NCBI GenBank assembly: GCA_027924585.1
Contig: BSBM01000199.1
Span: 13,897,501 to 13,961,500 of the forward strand
Origin: Larix kaempferi
Lineage: Eukaryota; Streptophyta; Pinopsida; Pinales; Pinaceae
Length of the DNA: 64,000 bases
Direction of reading: 5' to 3'
Part shown: positions 55,140 to 64,000 of the stretch, piece by piece
Numbering within the stretch: position 1 is the first letter of the stretch
Layout: each line of letters opens with the position of its first letter
Position numbers and translations under genes: made by a program
The notes under the pieces: model-generated
The model's database searches: none
What the model saw: only the letters and a program-made list of their open reading frames with translations
Told to the model about the DNA's origin: nothing

Positions 55140-57115
55140 ACCTTGTAGCTGCTTTCTACTCCCGTTGTTCAAATAATTAATGGTTTCCTAAGCTTGCTTT
55201 TGTATATCACCCAGTTTGATCGCTACTTATTTGGCTTCTTCCTGGGACAACTTTTAGGTCTCCAGGTCATATTGAAATAGTTCACAAAATTCCCACTTTC
55301 TCAAAATTAAGTGTCAGATATATTTTCCCATGGAGTTTTATTTTCTCTTCTGATTAATTATTCTCTTTCAATACCTATGTTTAGCTTGGTGATCTATATT
55401 TTAAGCTCAAGAATTTCCTTTATAAGTCAGTAATGTCATCTTCTCTTTTACTAAAATCACCTTCAAGCTTAGCAATCCTTTCATTCTTTTGGGTGATTTT
55501 AACTTCGAACTTCTTAATTATATTGTCTTTATCCTCCTCTATTTGAGTTGGAAACCCATCCACATTGTCTTCTCTCACTAGGTCTACATCTAGCACTTAT
55601 TTTTTTGATGGATGCTTCTCAAATTCTCTAGTACCCTGCTCCATATCTGGACTAATTTGTTCTTTCCCTTATTCTTTTAGAGCTAATGTCTGAATAGGAG
55701 GAGTAGGATTGATAGTTGTGATCTTGAATTTGATAGATGAGATTTGTATTAAAAAATAATTTATCTTCTTCTTCCTTTTCTCTACTAGTTTTTTTATATT
55801 GGACTAGGCTTGCATATATTTGCTCCTTTTCTTGGTTAATTCACTTAAGGTCTGCAATTTGAAATGGATGGGAAGTGGGTATCTTCAATTGTTTCTTCAA
55901 ATTATCTATATCATTGTCCTTTTTAGAAATCAGAGATATGACTTGAGATATATCTAATGGATTTGACCCTAGAGATATTATCTTTTCTTTAAGATCTTTT
56001 ATTTTGACATGTTTGGATCTTGTCGTCCACTTCTCAGTCTTCCATAACTCCTCAAATTTACTCAAGGTAGTCCTTAATTTCCTTTCTATTTTGGTTGATG
56101 TTACTACCTCTACACATATTATCATATTATGCCTTTGTATACTGCTTGCAGATTACTCTGAGCTAGCACATGACCTGTTCTATCTGGCAATCTCAAACCT
56201 TGAGGCATTTTGAATTCCAAAGATGAATATTGGGTAAAACTAGTTGATGTTCCTCTTGGATTTGATGAATGTGGCATTAGTTCTTTTATCTCTCTTAGGA
56301 CATCTACTTATGCATCATTTCGAACTAAAGCTTGTTCCGCCTCTTGAGCTTCTGTCCTAGATTTCTTAGGTTGAGGACCTTGCTCAGGTTTATCTATATC
56401 CATGTCCTCTCCTCCTCTTTTTTGACCGGCTATTTTTTTTGTTGTAGTCTTCTCTTTTAAGGTATTCTATTCCTTATTTGCTATGCTTTCCCAATCTAGT
56501 CTAGGTAAATAATCCGTATGTTGAATTCTTGTTTTCCACCCTTTGGTTAGATATGATCTTATGGGTATCATAGGGTGTGAGTATTGGGCATATCACTAGT
56601 TGAAAAAATTAGGGAAGTAAAGAGTATGGTAGAAAACGAATGTGGCCAAGTTAGAGTCCCATGAGTGACAAGGGTATTAGTCTGCAAATGAGGGCTCAGG
56701 CTTCGCTGATGGTTTCACTCAGGACTGAGTTAACTATTACTTTGTCGAATACGTCTACATGATGTTCATACACCATTTCATTTCCTGAGAATAAGGGTTG
56801 TGGGAGTGTACTTTTACCTTTATGATATATGGTGACCGATACAACTTTACCGATAGGGGTAAAATCCTTTGTCACTGGTTGAGTTAGGGTAAATTTGATT
56901 TTTACACACAAGTAAAAACAATCAAAGGATTGTGACTGGAAATAGTGAAATACCCGTGAGTAATGACGTAAGTACATGTTTATGTGGAGGAAAGTTGGAC
57001 TGATGAGCTGGAGCTGATTGTTCAGGTGCATAGGAAAATAGGGTACTAGGAGCTTTGCTTCAAATGGTAACCAAATGATTTTCAAAAGGTTAATTTTTTC
57101 CTTCTCAATAGTCAA
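55140..57115 (-). pseudogene. Degenerate coiled-coil ORF region, unrecognised
   Basis: Several minus-strand frames separated by stops. 56696-57115 (139 codons) contains KVVSVTIYHKGKSTLPQPLF. 55841-56125 (94 codons) is rich in Lys/Glu/Leu heptads (KIKDLKEKIISLGSN, KKDNDIDNLKKQLK). Around 55430-55560 another heptad-like run reads RIAKLEGDFSKREDDI. Together they suggest one decayed protein with a long coiled coil, perhaps an ORF carried by a retroelement upstream of D. I cannot name the family. Confidence 0.35.
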
Positions 57116-57740
57116 AATAATTTGAAATTAAAAAAATGGCGAGCTTTAATTCCCACAGTATCTATCATGATGTAGAGAGACGATGGGACCCAGAGGATAG
57201 GTGTACTTGAATGACAGGTTCACATGGCTTCCAACTTCCCCACATTTCTTTACAAGTTTCGGGTAGGAACCACCATGGTTTCCCAAACTGGTAATTCTTG
57301 AGGTGCTTGGCGGTACTGAAACATTTCCTCGAGGAGGTGTGGCGAATTAGGAATTAATAACAGTCCCATGAATTATTAAGGACAAGGCACGTTCGAGAAA
57401 GAGTTATTGTCGTGCACTTTATCTACGCGCTGTTAATGTGATCCATCGATATGGATATTTCAATTTTGTATTATCCCACTGACATATTATATTAATCCTT
57501 GTACATGTTTGTCAGGAATTATTGATCTCCTCCATCAATATAATTTTGTATCCAACCATATTTTGCTCAATTCCTTTAACGCCTGATCCTTTTATCCTTT
57601 GGTCATCCACCCATGATCTTCAAACATTCTCGCTTGATATTTTTACTTTTTATTTTATCTCTTAAGGGAATAAAAATTATTTCTTCACTTTGAAGATTTT
57701 GCACGACTAAGGACTCTTAGTACTGCATAAAAAAAATCAG
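57116..57740. other. Non-coding stretch between opposed remnants
   Basis: No open frame, RNA or repeat recognised. Confidence 0.4.
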
Positions 57741-58290
57741 TACTAACAAGTTTGAAAGCAGAAATTGAAAAGACACAACAAACCCTGACAAATCAATTAG
57801 AGGAGAAGAAACAAATTTGCAAGAAGCAAGAAGCTAAAATTGTTTCCCTAAAAAAGGACTTGAAGAAATACATAAGAAACATGAATAAGCTGAAAATACC
57901 ATTGTTGGTCTAAGAAGTCAAATAGTAGAGCCCAAGAAAATCAATGAAGACCTAACAAGTAAAGTTCAAAAGAAGAAAGAGATTTGACAAAGGAGAGAGT
58001 TTGAGATCCTTTCTATAAAAGAATATTTGAATACGACGGTTTTCTAGTTGGAGACAAATTCAAAATTTGAGAAGAGAACCATGATATTAGATAACATCCT
58101 TAGTTGCCAAAATATCCATGTGACAAGGCTGGTCTTTGGTCTGACAACAACTAGTTGAACACTCTTGAAGAAAGATTCAAGTCAATTGAGAAGAAGGATA
58201 AAATGAACATAAATTCCTTTAAAATCCCTAATTGCATTGAAGACAACAACATGAAAAGAAATCATAATTAGTCAAGCTCTGACATAAACA
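57741..58290 (+). pseudogene. Coiled-coil gag-associated remnant
   Basis: The plus strand reads QQTLTNQLEEKKQICKKQEA, then KIVSLKKDLKKYIRNMNKLK, both heptad-rich, and after frameshifts ILDNILSCQNIHVTR. This resembles the tail of a coiled-coil region that often follows the gag domain in plant retroelements. Broken by several stops. Confidence 0.4.
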
Positions 58291-58311
58291 AGCACAAGAG
58301 GGTTGCACTTA

Positions 58312-59514
58312 TGATCCAGGAGGAACGTCACCGATCAAAACGTGGTCAGAAATTTATAGTCTTAGAATTGGAAACGAACAACACCATTGGAAAGAGATCG
58401 TTGAGACATGTCCAATGACGTTTGTTTTTCCTCAATCAGAGTTCATATGGAAAAGCTATGGCCGATGGAAGTTGAACAAATATAGGTACAGTGTTGACAC
58501 ATGGACCAATAACATGTTGACATGTGGTCCAATTAAAACCTAACATGTGACAAGGAGAAAATGTGTGAATTTATTTAATGTTTTAATATTTTAAATATTA
58601 AAAGGAAGGGAATGAATTAAATATTGCCATAATTATATGGAAGCACACCACCTAAATACTTGGAGACCATATCCTAAAATTTAGGGATGGTTTAAGATAT
58701 GTTCAAAAGGAGGAAATGAATCCCATGTAGTAAGATATGTTAAAAACATAACGAATCCCATGAGCATATAATGGGAAAAACCATTTCCTAAACTTTAGGA
58801 AAGTGGTTGATATATTTACAAAAATTTATCATATGCCACCATACAATATGTTGACCCATTTGTTTGGAGGCTAATCCATAGATAGTTATTTTTAGTGTGT
58901 GATTGGATTTATGCCAAAAAGGAGAACACGCCTTCATAATAATCTTTTCGATCAAAAAAAGGTCGCTACATTTATATTATATGGTTTCTAGTGCAATGTA
59001 TTTTGGGTTTATCACATATTTTGTTTCTAAATATGTATTATATGGTTAGATAACCATAAATTTTAATCTAGAAAAATCCTATTGTAAGTGGAGTTTGGTT
59101 ATTAACTTGATGGTATATAACCAAGGGTATTTTTCCATGCGGAGGAGGGGTCTTTTGGAGAAGAATTCTTGGTGGAACTTGTGTGAAGTTTATGTATTCT
59201 TCTTAGAGTGGGAGAACTCTTGAAAGGGATCGTTGGAGCTTCTTTGGAAACATTTCCAAGGATTCATTATACTTGGTGAAATATTGTATTCTAGTGGATC
59301 CAACATTTTGATCACATAATAAGATCAGTCCTCATTGGAGAGAGGGACCGAAGAAGTAGTTCACATCCGACGAACTTTGTTATCATGTAAGGTGCAATTA
59401 TTTTATATGTCTTTTCTTCGTGTATATGCTTTCTTTATTTATGTTGCACATAAGCATTATTTTATCTCTTTTATGCAATTCATGGATAGTCATTGAATAA
59501 AATATCCCAAATCA
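58312..59514 (+). repeat. Family G LTR 1
   Basis: 1203 bp, TGATCCAGGAGG...ATCA. Contains TTGACACATG...TGTTGACATGTGGTCCAATT and a GAGTTTGGTTAT region shared with LTR 2. Confidence 0.85.
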
Positions 59515-59517
59515 ATT

Positions 59518-59529
59518 TGGTATAAGAGC
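59518..59529 (+). promoter_or_regulatory. Primer binding site, tRNA-iMet type
   Basis: TGGTATAAGAGC, one change from TGGTATCAGAGC, three bases after the LTR. Confidence 0.8.
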
Positions 59530-59649
59530 GGTTTTGACTGCATTTTTGGAGTGTGAATGTTAGCCAGGTCCAGATCTAAGCTTAGAGAGGGGTAGATTGT
59601 AGAATTTGATCCTAAAATTGACACAAGGAGAACAGTTTCACAGGTTTAG

Positions 59650-60746
59650 ATGTCGTCTCCAAAAGAAGGTATGAGAGATGAAAATCCTTTTAGATATGAT
59701 AAAGAATTCCTTGAAGCATTCATGAGTTTGAAATCAATGGTGGAATATTTTTATCAATAATACATGGAAAGAACTGAAGGAGGTGGTACTTATACATCAG
59801 GTAAAGGAGTAGGAGGTGGTGGTGACCCTCCTGAACCTCCATTTTATTCAAATGTTGCTTCTACTTTGAATCATGAACCATGTATGTATAATGTTCCTTT
59901 GTTGAAAGTAAAGCATTAGGATAAGTTCAAATGACAGCTAGCATGAATAAATATGATGAGAAACCTACTTGTTCTCATTGTACAAAAAAAGACCATGATG
60001 AGGATCACTCTTGGAAGTTGCACCCAGAGTTGAAACCGAAGTGGGATAAGCATTAGAAAGGAAAAAAGAAGGTTGTTGCTACCATTCAAAATCTTGGATC
60101 TGATTCAGGAGATGAATCCAAGATAATGGCCATGAGTCTTTGAGGTAATAATTCCATTGTGACTTGTTCATATGCTTCTGCTTCCACTTTTGATGTATGC
60201 CATGATGAAAGGAAGAGGACCGGATTGTTCCATATTCGAGTGATTTCCCATCAGACTAAGATTCATGCACTTGTAGATAGTGGATCTCAAGTTAACTTAA
60301 TCTATGAAGGCATTGTAAGGAAACTAGGGTTGGAGACTAAATGATATCCTAAACCTTATTCTTTACGATGGATTCATGAGAATGCTTGTTTACATGTATC
60401 TAACAAATGTAAGCTTTGCTTTGTCATTTCTGATAGATCTACGGATGAGGTAGAATTGAATGTGACTCCACTCGATATATGTGGGATTGTTTTCAGAAGC
60501 CCATATCTTTATGATAGGAAAGCGGTGTTTTACATGGAGCATAATAGGTATCATATATTCAAGAATGGGATGGAGTTCATTGTAATATCTCACAAGATTA
60601 AACATGCTTTGGGTGTAATTGCAACAGGGAAAATGAAGATGTTGGTGAATGAGAAAAAACATTTATTGCTCATGTCTATTAAAGATTGTGATCTTGAAAA
60701 TGCATTGGTTAATACTAATGATGCACAGATGTTTCAGGGCACATAA
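59650..60746 (+). pseudogene. Family G gag-protease, unit 1
   Basis: Starts at ATG 59650 (MSSPKEGMRDENPF). The N-terminal part and a Gly-rich spacer (GVGGGGDPPEP) are followed, after stops and frameshifts, by a zinc knuckle (59970-60025) whose last Cys is Ser here (CSHCTKKDHDEDHSW). Protease follows in 60159-60344, with the active site LVDSGSQVNLI at about 60270. A further frame, 60456-60746, reads TPLDICGIVFRSPYLYDRKA, the conserved region after the protease in some Ty3 elements. No RT follows. Confidence 0.72.
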
Positions 60747-61118
60747 GATGTACATCATGGGGAACTTCTACAAGACAATATCAGTCACAACAAATTAAGA
60801 GCCTATTGTTGAGAGAAAGTTTCATATTGGTTTGTTTTCTTACACATCCGTTCTTTTAGTTTTATGCTTGATTTGGTCTTATTGATTTGTACTTAGATGG
60901 TAGAAGCAACATTGAATGCATATTTTTGTAGGATTGGTCTAATGCTCAAGTTTTTCAACAGTTTTATGGCTGTGTTCATCTTTATGATTATGATATAGGT
61001 GGTCATTACTTGAGAAAGATGGATGAAGGATACATGGCAAGTGGGGATAGGTTGTCCTCACTCTCATTCTTAATAAGAATAGGATTTTGGGGTCTAAAAT
61101 ATTCCCAGTGGGGAGGAA
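60747..61118. other. 3' non-coding part of family G unit 1
   Basis: No pol domain; ends in the purine tract GTGGGGAGG before LTR 2. Confidence 0.55.
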
Positions 61119-62328
61119 TTATCCACGAGGATACTCACCAATCAAAAGGTGGTAAAACATTATAGTCTCAAAATTAGAAATGGATATCAGCATTGCAAAG
61201 AGTACGTCAAGACGTTTCCAACGATGTTCGTTTTGTCCTAATGGGAGCTTGTATGGAAAAGTTGTGGCCAATGGATGTTGAAGAAATCCAGCTAAAGTGT
61301 TGACACATGTACCAATCACTTCTTGACATGTCGTCCAATTAAAACCGACATGTGGAAAGCGGAAAATATGTCAATTTATTTAAAGTTTTAATACTTTAAA
61401 TATTATAAAAAGGGAATGAATTAAATATTGCCATAATATATGGAAACAAACCACCTAAATACTTGGAAACCATATCCTAAAATTTAGGGATGGTTTAAGA
61501 TATGTCCAAAAGGAGGCAACTAATCCCATCGAGTAAGGTATGGTAAAAAGGGAACGAATCCCATGAGCATATAATGGGAAAAACCATTTCCTAAACTTTA
61601 GTAAAAAGGTTAATACTTTTCCACAAATTTATCATATGCCACCATACAATGTGTTGGCCCATTTGTTTGTAGGCTAAACCATAAATAATTATTTTTTGTT
61701 TGTGTTTGGATTTATGCCAAGAAAGGGGGCACACATTCATAAGACTCATTTTAAAAAAAAAAGTGACAACATTTATATTATATGGTTTTTAGTGCCATGT
61801 ATTTTGGGTTTATCACATATTTTGTTTCCAAATATGTATTATACGGTTAGATAACCACATATTTTCATTTCCAAAAATCCTATTGTAACTGGAGTTTGGT
61901 TATGAACCCTTTGGTATATAACCAAGGGTGTTTTTACGTGTGGAGGAGGGGTACTTGGGAGAATAATTATAGGTGGGAATTGTCTGTGGAGTTTGTGTGA
62001 AGTTTATGTATTCTTGTTAGTGTGGGAGAACTATTGGAGCAGATCATTGAAGCTTATTTGGAAACATTTCCAATGCCTCATTATACTTGGCGAAATATTG
62101 TATTCTAGTGCACCCATCTTTTTGTTCACATAATAAGATCCGTCCTCATTCGAGAGAGTTCCTGGAGACGCAATCCATATCAGATGAGCTTCATTATCAT
62201 GTCTAGTACAATTCTTTTGTGTGTCTTTTGTTCATATGTCTACTTTCTTTATTTTTGTTGCACATAAGCTTTATTTATGCTCTTTTATGCAATTCATGGA
62301 TGGTCATCAAATAAAATATCCCATATCA
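61119..62328 (+). repeat. Family G LTR 2 (shared middle LTR)
   Basis: 1210 bp, aligned with 58312-59514 along its length. Followed by a primer site at 62332-62343 (TGGTATTAGAGC) and a second gag. Confidence 0.85.
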
Positions 62329-62331
62329 AGT

Positions 62332-62343
62332 TGGTATTAGAGC
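62332..62343 (+). promoter_or_regulatory. Primer binding site, tRNA-iMet type
   Basis: TGGTATTAGAGC, three bases after LTR 2. Confidence 0.8.
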
Positions 62344-62463
62344 AGGTTTGACTTCATTTTTGGAGTGTGAAGGTTAACTGGGTCCATATCTAAGCTCATA
62401 GAGGGACATATTGTGGAAGGTGATCCTAAAATTGACACGAGGAGAACATTTTCACGAGTAGAG

Positions 62464-63309
62464 ATGTCGTCTCCAAAGGAAGTTATGTGATATCAAAATG
62501 CTTTTGGATTTGATAAAGAATTCCTTGAAGCATTCATGAGTTTGAAATCGATGATGGAATATTTGTATCAAGAATACAAGGAAATAACCAAAGGAGGTGG
62601 TACTTCTACATCAACTAAAGGAGTAGGAGGTGGTGCTGACTCTCCTAAATCTCTTGTTTCTTCAAATGTTGCTTCTACATCGAATCATGGACCATGTATG
62701 TCTAATGTGCCTTTGCTAAAAGGAAAGCATCGAGATAAGTTCAAAAGGAAAGCTACCATGAAGAGAGATGATGAGATACCTACTTGTTCTCATTGTACAA
62801 AAAAAGGCCGTGATCATGATCACTGTTGGAAGTTGAACCTAGAGTTGAAACCGAAGTGGGCTAAGCATCAAAAGGGAAAAAATAAGGTTTTTCCTACTAT
62901 TCAAAATATTGGATCTGATTTAGAAGATGAATTCAAGATAATAGCCATGGGTCTTTGAGTTAATAATTCCATTTCTACTTGTTCATATGATTCTACTTCC
63001 ACTTTTGATGTATGCCATGATGAAAAGAAGATGACTGAACTATTCCATATTGGATTGATTTCCCATCATACTAAGATTGATACACTTGTAGAGAATGGAT
63101 CTCAAGTTAACTTAATCTCTGAAGGAATTGTAAGGAAACTAGTTAACTTAATACTAATGACGAGCATATGTTTCAGGGAAGAAAACAAGTACATCATGGG
63201 AAATGGTCGCAAGACAACATCAGTGACAACAAATCAGAGCCTACTGTTGAGGGAAAGATTCATATTGGTTTATTTTCTTACACATCCATTCTTTCGGTTG
63301 TATGCTTGA
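62464..63309 (+). pseudogene. Family G gag-protease, unit 2, internally deleted
   Basis: ATG 62464 and, after one stop near 62488, an open frame from 62536 to 62958 with a Gly/Ser spacer and a zinc knuckle in which the His is Arg (CSHCTKKGRDHDHCW). After TGA at 62956 the protease reads ENGSQ where unit 1 has DSGSQ: the catalytic Asp is Glu at 63091-63093. About 375 bp present in unit 1 (about 60333-60707) are missing here, joining the protease to the 3' end. Confidence 0.75.
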
Positions 63310-63557
63310 TTCTGCTACTATTTAGTTGTACTTGGATGGTAGCAACAACATTGAATGCAAATTTTTGTAGGGATGGTACAATGCTTAAGTTTGTTAACAA
63401 TTTTATTGGTGTATTCATCTTTATGATTATGATCTAGGTGGTCATTAGTTGAGCACGATGGATGAACGATACAAGGAAAGTGGGGATAGATCATTGTAAC
63501 TCTTCTTTTGAATAAGAATAGGCTTATGAGGTCCAAAAGATTCCTAGTGGGGAGGCA
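63310..63557. other. 3' non-coding part of family G unit 2
   Basis: Matches the end of unit 1; purine tract AGTGGGGAGG before 63558. Confidence 0.55.
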
Positions 63558-64000
63558 TGATCCACGAGGATCCTCACCGATCAAAAGTTTGTTAGAAATT
63601 TATAGTCATTGAATTGGAAACTCATATCACCATTGCAAAGAGCTCATCGAGACATTTGCAATGACGTTCTTTTTTCCTCAATCAAAGCTCATATGGAAAA
63701 TCTATGGTCAATTGAAGTTGAATAAATCCAGCTATAGCGTTGACACATGGACAAATCACATGTTGACATGTGGTCCAATTCAAACCTGACATGTGGCAAG
63801 TTGAAAAGGTGTGAATTTATTTAAAGTTTTAATATTTTAAATATTAAAAAAGGGTATGCATTAAATATTGCCATAATTATATGGAAAAACACCACCTAAA
63901 TTCTTGGAAACCATATCCTAATATTTATGGATGGTTTAAGATATGTCCAAAAGGAGGAAATGAATCCCATGGAGTAAGGTATGGTAAAAAGGGAACAAAT
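63558..64000 (+). repeat. Family G LTR 3 (partial, window edge)
   Basis: Starts TGATCCACGAGGATCC and aligns with the first 440 bp of LTR 1 and LTR 2; cut by the window end. Confidence 0.85.

Larger units (their letters stand above)
58312..64000 (+). mobile_element. Family G LTR retrotransposon tandem array (LTR-int-LTR-int-LTR), runs off window
   Basis: LTRs at 58312-59514, 61119-62328 and from 63558. Internal regions at 59515-61118 and 62329-63557. LTRs start TGATCCACGAGG (mutated to TTATCC in LTR 2) and end ATCA, and each of the first two is followed by a tRNA-iMet-like primer site. A GTGGGGAGG purine tract precedes LTR 2 and LTR 3. Internal regions encode only a small Gag with a zinc knuckle and a protease; there is no RT or integrase. 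The gag ATG repeats 2814 bp apart. The right end and its target duplication lie outside the window. Confidence 0.85.

Overview
The window looks like nuclear DNA of a land plant with a very large, repeat-rich genome. A gymnosperm (conifer-type) genome is my best guess: the DNA is AT-rich, almost everything recognisable is LTR retrotransposon, insertions are nested up to three deep, the elements are old and broken by stops, and no complete host gene is evident. This is inferred from content; nothing in the sequence names the species. LAYOUT. (1) 1-1957: flanking DNA with one copy of an unrecognised open reading frame (28-585). (2) 1958-23484: one composite insertion. A gag-only LTR element (family A, about 2.05 kb LTRs, tRNA-Asp primer site) is arranged LTR-internal-LTR-internal-LTR. 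The whole array is flanked by a near-perfect 5-bp target duplication (ATACT/ATACC). Its second internal region is split by a Copia-type element B (8452-19126, target duplication GGAAG). B is itself split by a 4.2-kb solo-LTR-like element E (10460-14696, target duplication GCTAA). (3) 23485-40358: low-copy or intergenic DNA. It contains a direct segmental duplication (25163-28920 and 35598-38694), and each copy carries another minus-strand copy of the unrecognised ORF family. (4) 40359-52574: a nearly full-length, decayed Athila-lineage Ty3 element of 12.2 kb (target duplication AATAG). It has gag, protease, RT, RNase H, integrase, a repeat-encoded Ser/Cys-rich ORF and a 3' accessory ORF. A Copia fragment C (50208-51118) cuts the accessory ORF and has removed the polypurine tract. 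(5) 52575-55000: minus-strand remnant of a chromovirus-type Ty3 element D (RNase H, integrase, chromodomain). Its downstream flank, probably its LTR, is the target into which the Athila element inserted. (6) 55140-58290: degenerate coiled-coil and gag-like remnants on opposite strands. (7) 58312-64000: a second LTR-internal-LTR-internal-LTR array (family G, 1.2 kb LTRs, tRNA-iMet-type primer site, gag plus protease only), running off the window. HOW THE PARTS RELATE. Families A and G lack RT and integrase, so they could only have moved with enzymes supplied in trans. Family A shares the tRNA-Asp primer type with the Athila element, and its LTRs carry an ORF that resembles the N-terminal part of the Athila 3' accessory ORF. 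Every long coding region is interrupted. Most stops in the Athila element, and stops that can be checked directly between paired copies, are single C-to-T or G-to-A changes, as expected from decay of methylated DNA.
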